Assembly: GCA_003313425.1 (NCBI GenBank)
Contig: NHZP01000036.1
Span: 310,001-374,000 of the forward strand
Source of the DNA: Pseudopyrenochaeta lycopersici
Taxonomy: Eukaryota; Ascomycota; Dothideomycetes; Pleosporales; Pseudopyrenochaetaceae
Direction of reading: 5' to 3'
Length of the DNA: 64,000 nucleotides
The notes beneath the pieces are model-generated. The model was not told the DNA's origin and searched no databases. It saw only the letters and a program-made list of their open reading frames with translations. Both the position numbers and the translations under genes were made by a program. Each line of letters opens with the position of its first letter. The first letter of the stretch is position 1. This document shows, one piece after another, positions 9,949-20,480 of the stretch.

Positions 9949-10341
9949 TTAGAAGCTTCTTGGCGGAGACCAAAAATTTCCCTCATCTGTAATGAGCTTT
10001 TTGGCTGCTGAGAAAACCCGCTCTACCTCACTACTCATCGCTGGTATTGAGAAGGTATCGAAAGCCATACATGCTAAGACTGGAAAGTCAGTTTGATGCT
10101 CCTTCCACCAGGCGATTGGACTCTTTAATCCCTGAAGCCTGGGATCAAATGTCCGTAAGTAGTTGTGGACCAGAGGTTGTGGAGGCATCTCAGACACAGA
10201 GGCACTGGCTGAAAGCACGTCTTGTAAATTAAGCGAAATTGCACATATTCTCGTAGTATGATTGGCGAATATCTCACGCTTTGCACTCTTTGCGACCGAA
10301 CCGCGGCACGTTGCGGGGACAACCAATATCGGCAATGCCAC
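9949..10341 (-). pseudogene. hAT transposase C-terminal dimerisation domain, fragment
   Basis: The minus frame ends with PIAWWKEHQTDFPVLACMAF, then IPAMSSEVERVFSAAKKLIT, the hallmark hAT C-terminal (hATC) block W-W-x4-Y/F-P-x-L-x-x-x-A-x-D-x-L-S-I-P-x-x-S-x-x-x-E-R-x-F-S. No catalytic core is upstream. It may be a separate insertion or a distant part of the same hAT family as the arm fragments; this cannot be decided from the sequence alone. Confidence 0.75.
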
Positions 10342-10689
10342 ATCAGATAGACTGATTGGATCTGGCCCGTATGAGATATCTAAATGTCATCTGATTGACG
10401 TCGGACGGATTGACTGTTGCCAGCACTGGTTGTAGATGTCCCTTTCTCATTTCTGTTGACCAGAGATTACAAGCGGTGCTCGCGTGATAGAGGTGAGGCC
10501 CTGCGAGCTATTGATAAAGGTAGCGAGCTCAGCTTTGTATGAGGCAGCGAGTGGTGCAAACATCACATCTCAGTATACGCCATCCTCGCCATCCTCGCTG
10601 ATTTTGAAATGTGTATGAATCTCCCGTATTGGTTGTCGTCAAATGGTTCTTGGTTAGCGATATACAGCCACACGCAGTCAACCGCTTGA

Positions 10690-12461
10690 TCAGCCAAATG
10701 CAGGATTCCCGTGGGCGATGCAGTCGCGCGGAAGGTCCTGTAAAATGTTAGTATCGCCACAAGGTATTGCGTCGAACCCACGTACTCGAACCACAACAGA
10801 TCCAGCGCGCACAATGGCGCCACCACCAATCCTGACGCCAGCTTCAATGATGCAGCCATCACCAATATAAACATTCTCACCAATCCATACGTCTTGAGCG
10901 GCCTCAGCACCGTTGCTTCCTTTCAAAGCCTTAGTATCGGTGGGTGTCTTTAAAGTTGAAATCGTGATACGAGCGCCAATTTTGGTGTTCCTTCCAATGG
11001 CTATCCGTCCAGAGTCGAGTAATTGGCAGTCTGATCCGATAACCACGTTATCAGCAATAGAGAGATTGTAGCCATATTCGCAGTGGAAAGGTGCTATAAC
11101 GTGTACGTTTCTGCCAAGGTGACCAATTATAGGACGCTCTTCAGCATGGGGCGGTATCCATCTTGCTGCTATGATGGTCTTGAGGCAGCGTCCGAGCTCT
11201 TCCTTTGCGATAACCACTGTGGCGTTGGCAGTACTGTTGAATTGATATACCGCTCTTGTGCAATGTGCACGTTCGTCCACCAACTGCCTATCAAATGGTA
11301 AGAAGGGCTGGCCAGCCAACATTTTCTCTTTCTCAGATTTCTGGATCAACGGCTGCGGTACAAGTTGGATTGGTGGTACACTCGACGGCGCAGTAGTGGG
11401 AGGAGCTATTGAAGATGGAAGCGGTGACAGCGGCGACAGCCGCTGAGAGTGCTGTACAACCCAATAGTGTTGGATTGAAACATTAGCGGCTCTAGAACAA
11501 CGTGAGCTGATTGACAATTATCGGGGTCTCTGAAGGCACACGCGACACCCAACCAGAGAGAGGAGATCCAGGATAAGACAGACTGGATACCCACATTGAC
11601 TTGAGAATGACTTACATAACTGGTGATGGGGTATGGGCAACCACGTGGCCTAGGCTTTGTGGTGCGTGATAGTACAGTTGTGGATTGTGCCGTTGATGTG
11701 GTGGCTCTTGGGAGCGAGATACAGGCTGACCTTGCGTTGCGTGCCTCTCATGGGCTGGGTCGTCAGGAGCTTGGGCATACGGCGATGTATGTTCAGGAGG
11801 GCACGAGACTCTCAGCAGAGGTGGTGGCGCTTGCTCACTCTCGTCACTGTCACCACAGTTGCTAGCCACTGCTGAGTTAAGCTCATGTTCTTCAGCGGCG
11901 ATGGACAGTCCACGAGTGCCACTATGGCCTATTGGGGTTGCTGCTCTGCATGCCGTGTGAGTGCTGTGAGCAGTTCCACAGAGGGGTATGTGGATCTGAG
12001 TGCAAATCGGACACCGATTGTAGACTGCAGCGATCTGCTCCTTTGCCTGTGTGGGTGGTGGAGGCTTTGTGATTCCCTTTTTCGGCCAGTACGTTCTGTT
12101 TGCATAGCCCTCACAAACAAAGCCACCTCGCGTACAGTTGGCACCTAATCATTGTATCAGACGACTATAAGGTATAGCACTTTGCTTGAAACTTACATTC
12201 AGGTTTCGCTTCATCGCACTTCTTCTTTCGTTTCCGACATGTTCCACAACCAGTCTTAGTTCGGTGTGCGAATTGCTGCCCGAAGTCAGTTTAGTCATGA
12301 AGTATTCCAACAGAACATACCCTCTTCGTTTTCTTCAATGACACCTGTACGCCCGCTCGGGTCACCTCGTATGCGTTGGTGTCTGCAAAGCCATTTGAGT
12401 CATTCGTACCACCCGTGGTGGCGTGCAACAGCGGTGGCCCGCCGTTCTGGAATGGCTCCAT
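10690..12461 (-). CDS. Zn2Cys6 transcription-factor domain fused to a maltose-acetyltransferase-type hexapeptide acyltransferase
   Basis: Five exons (12461-12321, 12275-12197, 12144-11616, 11491-10786, 10737-10690), all with GT...AG introns, join to 1,503 nt, an exact multiple of three, encoding 500 residues. Residues about 57-84 form a complete Zn2Cys6 cluster (GCGTCRKRKKKCDEAKPECA, then NCTRGGFVCEGY). A Pro/Gln-rich linker follows. The Mac domain starts at EKEKMLAGQPFLPFD and LVDERAHC. Then come left-handed beta-helix hexapeptide turns (IIGHLGRNVHVIAPFHCEYG, VVIGSDCQL, VWIGENVYIGDGC, VRIGGGAIVRAGSVVV) and an end DCIAHGNPA. The last intron (48 nt) is in frame. Known members of the acetyltransferase family transfer acetyl from acetyl-CoA to sugar hydroxyls; the N-terminus predicts nuclear, sequence-specific DNA binding. 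The C-terminus is a little shorter than usual after GNPA. It is flanked by hAT debris but looks intact. Confidence 0.85.
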
Positions 12462-13864
12462 TATGTACAGTTCACGACTTTTTCATTCTTGCTGGACGCT
12501 CCGTGGCATCTGCGGCGGGTTCAGCAGCCCATCGTTTCTCGGCCTCTGAGGAGCTTTGACGGGGTAGGGTCCGCTGTTCAAGATTCGGACTCTCAAGCGA
12601 CCTGTTCCTGCTAGGAGATTTTGGTATCCGTTCTCAGGCGGTCTGAACAAAGAGCCTAAAGTGGCCACTGCATGTGTTGCTGGCTTCTGGTTTTTGGAGA
12701 TATGGCTCAGGAGGCTCTGAGCACGGACGGAAGCGGAAGGTTTTCTAAGCCAAGTGTCGTATGCTGGAACGGAAAACTTGGCAATGGCCTGGGCTTGATG
12801 TTGCTTGATGTGCTCCGTTATAGTCGAGTATCGATAGAGATGCCTAAAGCCTGAAATCATTCGCCACAGCCAGACGTTGGGTGAGGCGCGAGAGTGGATA
12901 AGAGTGCACAACGAGTGACGAAACTCCAGACGCCAGGCACCGCTTGCCGCGGGCAGCGACTGAGCAGGGGGTCGCTCCTCACTAGGGGCAGAGAGGACCT
13001 GCAGCACAATTGGACCGAACCGCTCCAACCCCCACTTATTATTCGGGTCACCCGAACAGCCATAGCAGCGCTTAAATCTAGATGGGAAGGCTTCGGCACA
13101 CATTCGCGCGGATGATTCGCGTGTACTCGCCTAAAGCTGCTTTGTGAGTGCAGATTCGAGTGGTTTTGCTGGGCGATTTGGCCAACGCGGAACGCCGCGT
13201 TTGCTTATCACATGTTGAGTGCTTCGGGCTGCTAATTAGTGGAGATAGACCTGCTAGCATGCCTTCCTGGATTTGCATCAAACGCGCAAGAGCGGCTTGC
13301 CGTCCACCGAAGCTGCCTCTAAGTTAGGGACGCACAAGCGTGAATTTTGGCGCGGTGCCCGGCCTGCCCATTCCCCTCGATGACGCATGGCAGCTCCAGC
13401 ATTCTCAAGGTGGTCCGATGCACTCTGATCCCAGCAACGGCTCAGTCTTGTGAGGCTGCTATAAAATCCCTCTATGAAGAGGGATTCCTTGATTTGCGTG
13501 ACTCGGAAGTTGGAGATCTTTACGTGGATACAGGAGATAAGAGAGGGGAAGAAGTTTTTTGAGAGAACAACTTCGTGGGTGCTCGATGACGATGATGGAT
13601 TACAAGGATTGTTTGCACGGGTTTTCCACGGCAACGTTGCTGCGGGATCTCGGGGACGATGATCACATTCCTTTTTAGAGTATCGTTCCTTTTAGTGTAT
13701 CGGCGCGTGCAGCAAGAAAGGAACTCTTGGACAATTGATTAGTTCCTTATTCATCAAAGTATAGTCGAGTGGTAAGACCACTCAGCGCCACTCACCACCC
13801 GCTAGGAAGTAAGCGTCTACTATCATGTTAACTTAGTATTTCAAGCCATGCCCCTCGAGCACAT
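12462..13864. other. Spacer region upstream of the Zn2Cys6 gene
   Basis: No gene I can support. A 206-codon minus frame (12483-13103) lies directly upstream of the Zn2Cys6 gene start but has no motif and an amino-acid make-up like translated noncoding DNA. It probably covers promoter and leader. Another minus frame (13278-13634) overlaps plus frames and is likewise unrecognised. Confidence 0.4.
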
Positions 13865-13953
13865 ACGCTTGCCGAAGCTTAGGCTACCTGTTCAAGTCTC
13901 ACACGTTTAAAAGACAAGGAAAAGGGAAACAGAGACCAGAAGTGATCAGTTGC
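13865..13953 (-). repeat. Diverged extension of the inverted repeat, right side
   Basis: Reverse-complement partner of 6138-6226, with about one difference per ten bases plus a 2-bp indel. It ends at about 13865, where the sequence becomes unrelated to the left side. Confidence 0.85.
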
Positions 13954-14695
13954 TGCGGCACATTCGCAAGCGATACTTGAAATGGAGGAGTAAGATATGT
14001 AAGCTTCTAAACTTAGATCTGCGTGTGAAGAAAGGCCACTTTCGACGTTGGCGCGGAGCCCATTTCGCACTCCGCACTCAGCAGTCCTTACCCTCCACCC
14101 TTCATTCCACTCTTAGCCTCTCTTTGACTAGGCCTATGTGGTTGCACCCGCCGTTTGTCTCCATTTCCTCTCCTTCTGCACACTGTCGCTTTCCCTGTTA
14201 TTGCGTTGCCTGTAAAGACCTTCGTTCATCATGCGCTCCATACCCATGGTAAGGAACATACCCTCAACAAGACTGCAGGACTGTTTGCCACCAACGAGGC
14301 GGCCAACCAGCTGCAGGGCCCGCCATGTATAGGTCTTGATGGAAAATGCTTCCCAACACTAGCAGCCAGCATGCGATCTTCTCAGACTCGCAGTCGGCGC
14401 TGCTATCGGTACAGCATACGGACAATGGCATTGCAGTTGTGCCAAGCGCAACCGCTGAAGAGTATCACCACAGTTGACCTACCATCCATCGTGGACTGGC
14501 TCATGGCTATTGCACACAGTCGCTGCCAGCGTGATTTCTAGCGCGGTCGTCAGTGGTAGCGTCCATCCCTTGCCAGCGTGATACATGGGTCTGAAAGAGC
14601 AACCGCCACTTTAATAGACATCTTACTCCATTCATCATCCGCTCACATTCATAGTTTACGCAAGACGATCAGGTCGTGTTTCCAGCACTGCAGCC

Positions 14696-14959
14696 ATGTC
14701 GTCCCAATCGCAGTCCCAGCTGGTAGCGCATACGAAGGCAAGACGAGCCGCCAACAACAACTACCAGAAGCTCTTGAAAACCCTCTACGGAAAGCTGTCG
14801 AAGCTGTGCCACGAATACGACGCGGACATATACTTCCTAGCGTATCGCAACGGTCGATACAATGTTTTCGCATCTATGGATAAGACAGGCCAGCCTTGGT
14901 CGCCGCCAGATCGAGATGCTCTTGTAGGCCCCTCACCTCTCACGCCTATTGAGGGCTAA
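14696..14959 (+). CDS. Small MADS-box-like (SRF-type) protein, right-arm copy
   Basis: Identical to the minus-strand gene at 5132-5395: 87 residues with the KLSKLCHEYDADIYFLAYRN core and the WSPPDRDAL end. The ATG at 14696 is the first Met after a stop and fits the usual short basic N-terminus. It points outward, away from the spacer, like its left-arm twin. Confidence 0.55.
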   Translation: MSSQSQSQLVAHTKARRAANNNYQKLLKTLYGKLSKLCHEYDADIYFLAYRNGRYNVFASMDKTGQPWSPPDRDALVGPSPLTPIEG

Positions 14960-15627
14960 CGCTTACTAAGGACAAAGTATACCCTCCACCGGTGATCAAG
15001 TCGCCAGCCCATTGCCGTCGAGCTCGTCATGAACAAGCGAAGGTGAGCGTCCAGGAGCCCTGCTTCACAGGAACTGCATGACTTCAGCACAAGAACTCCG
15101 ACCACGTCATCGATGAACACCGCTTGCACCATGGCCATGGCTGAATCTGATAGCTCACTCCTACAAAGGCAGTGACTGGGAACCTAGACTTGATGCACAT
15201 CAATGTAGGAAACAATATAGTCGCAAAGTCTATTGGCTATCCCTATTATTCAATGTTCAGCAGGATGTGCTTTCTCTTTTCATACGATTTTGCTGTTTGC
15301 CTGTCAAGCGACGCATCGGCGAGTCGGCTAGCGGTGCCATGTGGATAGCTGCGACCTCTGGTGTGCGAGGTTAGAGCCCTCCGTCCAGTGTCAACGAGAT
15401 GGCGTTGACGACGGCTACCGTCAACGGGACCGGAGTAAAAAGTACCCATATCAACGCCAGTCTATCTTTACCGCCCAGTAGAGGTTCTGACTGCAATAAA
15501 GCTTTAACGCACCCTTTGTTGAAATGCTATACCATGCTAACATGCCATGCATTCTTTCGTTTCCGTTATCAAACCGCTAAGTTGTTGTTAGATCGCTTCC
15601 ACATCCTTCTCCAAAGTATGGTCAAAA
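14960..15627. other. Right-arm stretch without a recognised gene
   Basis: Mirror of 4464-5131. No convincing coding region or RNA. Confidence 0.4.
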
Positions 15628-15948
15628 TTACTTCGTCAGTCTCAATCGTTGAGTGCGTGTTAGTGATGGTAGACTACTCTGACGGTCTGCGGATGATACA
15701 ACTTGAGCGCTATTGAGATTAATATGGTTAAAGATAACGCGCAGCAAGTCGCCTCTCGAAGTCATGAGGTAGTCCTTCAGGACCTTGTGCATTCCTTCAA
15801 CAGGCGAACTTGTGATGGTGTTATAGTGTTGGTGGTGAGAAGTCCAAGCAGCTGCCCACTCAGTGCGTGTAAGGTATTGGTTGTCTTGCAGGTATCTGCA
15901 GAGTTCCTGCTGGAGGCTGTAGTCTTTAAGCAGACCGCTCCACTTCAA
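15628..15948 (-). pseudogene. MULE transposase C-terminal fragment, right-arm copy
   Basis: Identical to 4143-4463, with the SSPVEGMHKVLKDYL signature of Mutator-like transposases. It is a fragment only, with no catalytic core. Confidence 0.65.
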
Positions 15949-16059
15949 CTGGAACTCCAGCGGTCTCTTTGCGTAGAGGAGCTGCCCTAGTTAGTTAGTT
16001 AATTGCAAACAGGGCAACTCACTAGCATGATTTTGGGAGCTATCTGCATCATTCCCTGA

Positions 16060-17359
16060 TCAAAAGATGTTCGCCATACTGTTACGATAATAGTCGTGGA
16101 AGGCGTCGGCAAAAGCTTTGCATATCTGAGTCATTGGTTCTGGGTAGATGTTATGCGAGAAGTAATGTGCTCCGTACCACCTCGTCAGCTCATTCACAAA
16201 GAATCGTGGGTCACCCGAAGGCAAAGTGGCGATACCTATGTCTAGGCGAAGGCCAACCTCAAGTGACTCAAAGCAGGTCATAGAGTCGGGTCTTTCACGA
16301 AGACGATCAAAGACCCAAAGCGAGAAGCGGTTCAGGTCTGAGATGGTAAGCGAAGGCCCCAGATCTTGCTCTACAACTGAGCGTGATGCAAGTTCGTCAT
16401 CTTTGCTGAAAGCAGTCTTCGCTGTAGCTATGATTTGACCACTGCGACCCCTCAAGCCCGAACTATCGCGCACTGTAGCTATGAAAACACGGAACTCATT
16501 CTCGCGTAAGGACGGAATATACACCTGATGAAACCGGGAAGAATGTTTAGAGCTCGTGCTCGTATCTAATGATTCTATGATCCTTAGACTGTGGGTTCTT
16601 CTTTGGTCTGGTTCTTGTTGACTTCGACTGTTGCAGCTCCGTGTGCGATCGTTTACAAGTAAGCTCGCCTCTGGACGAGCTTTTTTCAAGCTTAGTATGA
16701 ACGCCACAGCCACTGTGTGTCCTTTTGTGGTAGGTGAGATCGTGATCGTCCAATTGACATGGGCCCAGTCCATAACAGGTCTTCGGTGGGAAGGCGTACG
16801 CTTTCGGAGCTGATTGCGCGTGCGCGATGCTGTCCACCGCGCGGATATCTCCAAGCTTGTTTCTTTCTTGCCAGCTTTCTGTGTCGTTCGGATATGCTCG
16901 AATCGGAGCTTCGAGTTTGTGTCTTAGTGTGCGGATCGTAGCGTACACGTCTTCTAGCGTTCGGCTCTTTGGCTCTTGGGCCGTCCAATGGAGAAACAAA
17001 ACTGTCGGAAGCAGGCCATCGATGCCGTCGGAGAGTAAGTCGTGGTCCATGTGTTGCTTGAGCCAGTCCCACGTGTGCGAGACAGTACGGCCGTTACTTA
17101 GGGCTCTAAAGGCCAGATAGACGACAAAGCCTTGGTGGATGCGTATGCCTCCATGTGCGTCATCATCTTCAACCACAGTCTCTTTCGTTCCCAAGCCTGC
17201 AGCCTGGAGACTGTGATGAGCCCGCAGCCTTCGCTTCTTGGCCGTGTTGTGAGTGCGACAGCAAGCACATGTGTTGTTATCGCCGTCAGCTAGCGCTTTA
17301 CAAGCCGTGCTTGCTGTGCAGAGCCCTTCTGCAATGCGCCGTCTTCTCTCCTCCCGCAC
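16060..17359 (-). CDS. Conserved fungal accessory protein, ATP-grasp-like C-terminus (right-arm copy; split over two frames)
   Basis: Identical to the left-arm gene at 2732-4031, including the frame change, so both copies share the same state and the change preceded the duplication or was spread by conversion. The C-terminal part carries RLDIGI and FFVNELTRWYGAH. The first part has a CACC/LCTASTACK cysteine cluster. Confidence 0.45.
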
Positions 17360-17394
17360 GCATTGCGGTGGCCAAAGATGGGTGTTGCTTAGTT

Positions 17395-17455
17395 GGCGTG
17401 ACGGCGTGACGGCGTGACAGGCGTGACAGGCGTGACAGGCGTGACAGGCGTGACA
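17395..17455 (-). repeat. Tandem 10-bp repeats, right-arm copy
   Basis: Reverse complement of the array at 2636-2696 with the same number of units. Because such arrays change length quickly, equal counts argue for a very recent common origin of the arms. Confidence 0.85.
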
Positions 17456-18749
17456 TGACGCCAGCTAGCGTGACACGTCACGTGCTTGACACGCTGGTGC
17501 AGTAATTTCCCGCACACCAAAATCACACCACCCCCAACGTTGTATACCGCATAGTAATATATAAGAATAAGATGTTGTCCTAAAACTTAGAAGGATTAAA
17601 GGGAGTACATCTCGAACCTTTCTATCTTTTTAGTTATTGTTATCTCGTTGTGTTCTATAGAACTCTATTACTTGTAAAGTAGAGAGGCGTTTTAAGGTGT
17701 GTGAATTAGAGTGGGTTAGTGCTGTTTGGGTGTGCAGGAAGTTATTGCAACCGCGTGCTTGGGATGGCCTACTCCGCGATTTTGAAATCGCTGCTCCGCA
17801 AAAGTGTCACCTTGCATTAATGCCTACAGGGTTTCCAGAGATGCTAATAACTCTACTACATTACTTAAGCCCCTACTCAGGCTCTACAACCACTCAGGTT
17901 CCTAGGCCAGAACACGGCGTCTTCTTTGCTACATACGCTACTTTAAGTCATGATTACACAAAGGCACAAACCATAAAACGCAATGCGGCGGTGCATTCCT
18001 GACGGTATATTCTTCTGTAAATCTACTAACGACATGTATGACACAAACTCTACAGAAAACTATAGCGGATGCTTCATAGTCTATATGCGAGATTATGGAA
18101 TGTAAACAGTCTTGGTTGTTGAGGAGTATGAAGTTGGGGTAATGTTAGGGTTAGACCTTAAGCTCCGATACAACAGCCGCCAGATAACAGAATACGTACT
18201 ATATAATAAACAGTATCAGCTCGCCATATGTGTTCCGTGTGAGATGGCTATACGTCCGGGAAATTGGGTTAATGGACATTACAAAGACACTACTATCTTG
18301 ATGGGAGGATGTAGAGGTGACAGTTAGTGTCCTGTGGCCCATGTACTAGAGTACCTGGGTCATAAAACCATGATCAAGAATTGGAGGGATCACATTTATG
18401 GGTTATGTATTCTCCCTTTTATTAGCGCGCGAGGAGCAATTCAGGAAAGCTTCTATACAGGCACCTCGTCATGCCTTGTTGATAGCCTTGTCTTGACAAA
18501 ACCAGGTCATACGTAAAGTCAATTTTATAACGCTGGAAACCAAAATCAGTATGAGTCGGTGACCTAGGGATGCGCAGTGGGATAGTGCGAAATCATAGGC
18601 TCTTTACAATTAAAGTAACTTATCAAGTAATTGTCTCGACAAAATGTTCCATTCCTAACTGGTGTCGGGAAAAATAGTCTTGACTAAGTGAAAATGAGAT
18701 AGTTTTATCTCAATCCAAGGAGTTTTTGCTTGAGCGTGACTCTATGAAC
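17456..18749. other. AT-rich part of the right arm
   Basis: Mirror of 1342-2635. Two consecutive plus frames (18112-18327 and 18334-18516) are separated by a single stop and contain the AICVPCEMAIRPGNW segment. They might be one decayed transposon-associated gene. Nothing else recognised. Confidence 0.3.
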
Positions 18750-19625
18750 CTATTCCCTTTGGGACAAATGCTCACTTATAGAGATGCCTTGGTCGATGCA
18801 GCGCAACTCCAAGGACTCAAATTTACCGCGAAACACGACTGACCCTGCAATCCTCGTCTTTGACTCCCATACACGAAAGTCGACTTTGTCTTTAGCGATT
18901 TTAAGGATATAAAGGAATTTTGCGCAGGGTTTGCACAAGACCAGGCCATTCGTGCTGATCAAAGGGCCGAATCGATCCTTTTCTCCCAATACATTGTATT
19001 GTTCAAAGTTTGCAGGCATTTGGAAATCTCCATATTTCTTTCCATCACTACGTTTGAGCATATCATACCGACCACAGTGTACGACAACATGACCATCGCT
19101 GAGGCAAAATATCCTCTTCTGCCTGAGGAAGGTCGCCCTCATCAGTTTGTGTTGTTGACTGGACTCCATCTGGACAGTAACTTTTCCGTCCTTACACAAT
19201 CTATGGCCAGGTCTGTTCATCCCTAGATGGCGTGCGGCAGCTGAAACAGATGATGTAACATCAAAGATATGATTGTGAGTGGACTTCTTAAGATGGCAAT
19301 GTCTACAGACGAAAAATGTCCGTTTTGGATTCTTCAGCGAAGCCACACGGTATTCGTACTTGTAGATCCAGCTCGGTTGCCTCTTCTGCGTTCGGAGAGG
19401 CTTAATATATTGCTTAATCGCTTCCCACTGAATCGCATCGTAATTATCCGTATATCGCTCATCATCAGAGGAGATATCGCTATCGTTAGGGGGGAGGGCT
19501 TCGGCGGCAGTTGCGGCAGCGGTCTCGGTTGGCGCCTCAGGGAGAGCGCTACGGAGCTCCTCGAAGGTTTGAATATTTTCCAGTGTATCACGGGTGCGCT
19601 TTTTCGATCGGGCTTGACATGGCAT
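18750..19625 (-). pseudogene. hAT transposase N-terminal region with BED zinc finger, longer copy
   Basis: 291 codons from the ATG at 19625. A nuclear-type basic start (RSKKRTRDT) and an acidic linker (DSDISSDDERYTDN) precede the BED-like finger (FVCRHCHLKK ... AARHLGMNRPGH). Downstream there is no recognisable RNase-H-like core and the frame ends after about 170 more residues, so it is a truncated gene or a composite of a hAT N-terminus with unrelated sequence. The 94 bp between 19532 and 19625 lie outside the palindrome and are unique to this copy. Confidence 0.65.
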
Positions 19626-20031
19626 GGTAGAGGTCTTTAACGGAGAAGTTAGGCCCGAGGAAGTTCCAGTATTAAAGGGTTTAAGCCAATCACAATCTCC
19701 CAGCTGAATATCGAGGATATGCCTCCTTGTTCCACTTGTACGATGATGGGACTAGATCCATTTGACGAGAAAAGCTAGAGAAGCTTTTTAGGCGGTGATT
19801 ACGTAGCTAGATATTGCAACAGTACGTGCTAATGGAAGAAAAGAGAGATGCTTGTTCTAGTGTAGTAGTAAGCCAACTCGTTTTGTCTGGGCAAATCTGT
19901 TGCCCTAGTTTAGACTTGTCGGTATAGTCGTCGCTAGATTTACAGTCACGCGTCAAAAGTTTTGGTTGCTAAGCGAGCTCACATGAAACACGCTGCACAA
20001 CCTTTTTACTTCAACCACCACCCAGAATGCC
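19626..20031. other. Outer flank of the right arm
   Basis: Probable 5' sequence of the hAT relic. No terminal inverted repeat or gene identified. Confidence 0.4.
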
Positions 20032-20480
20032 ACCACGTCGTTAATTTGGCGCAGAAATCTTAGGGAATGCCCCTAGAGGGCCTAATTTAACGCCCTTACA
20101 GCGATAAGCAATCATCTCCAAAGCTGAGGCTGGTGTCTCAGTTGCAGAGCTAGTTACTGAGTTCAATCGTTCACCCAACTGCATCCGCACCACCATTAGA
20201 CTTAGCCAAAAACGCGCAACACGCGATGAGGCACCTTGTACTGCCGTCCTCCAATCCTATTACCTTATTAGAAAAGGATCATCTATCGCACAGTGCGCGC
20301 GTAGCCAAAGATTGAGTACTCAGACCTAGCTCAAGTAGACGTGGTTGTCAACTCAGATGGCACCTCCTCAAAGCTACCTAGTCGCAGCACACTGTACCGG
20401 ACACTCAAGAGCCGAGGCCTAACTAATTATTGCTATAAGAAGCGCCTAAAGCTGTCTATAGATCATGCTAAGTAGTGGCG
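20032..20480 (+). pseudogene. Tc1/mariner transposase N-terminal relic
   Basis: Reading across frames gives PRGPNLTPLQR, then an HTH-like stretch AGVSVAELVTEFNRSPNCIR and later NSDGTSSKLPSRSTLYRTLK followed by GLTNY. This is the order seen in fungal Tc1/mariner transposases (compare the intact gene at 46333-47460, which has RRGPNLTVQQR and CSRTLYKYLKGQGLTK). Stops and frameshifts interrupt it and the catalytic half is absent. Its terminal repeats were not found. Confidence 0.65.

Larger units (their letters stand above)
13954..19531 (-). repeat. Right arm of the giant inverted repeat (5,578 bp)
   Basis: Exact mirror of 560-6137 as far as it was read, including the unit count of the tandem 10-bp array. 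The outer end is at 19531, where the hAT reading frame simply continues (to its ATG at 19625). The right arm is therefore the more complete side and the left arm looks like the derived copy, broken at a random point of that gene. Confidence 0.95.

Noticed and set aside
12483..13103. 206-codon frame upstream of the Zn2Cys6 gene as a real gene
   Set aside because: No motif, overlapping opposite-strand frames, and a composition like noncoding DNA. It overlaps the promoter and leader of the downstream gene.
13740..13810. Possible tRNA (GTGGTAAGACCACTC looks like a D-arm with a stem)
   Set aside because: No T-loop (GTTCAANNC) or acceptor stem can be paired around it. It is only a short palindrome.
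560..19531. Starship-type giant transposon
   Set aside because: No tyrosine-recombinase (DUF3435-type) captain gene is readable at either edge or in the arms, and the two-armed palindrome is not the Starship layout.
560..19531. hAT transposon whose TIRs are the long arms
   Set aside because: The arms are 5.6 kb and internally mosaic, the hAT frame lies at the outer ends but is only an N-terminal piece, and no 8-bp target duplication was found at 559/19532.
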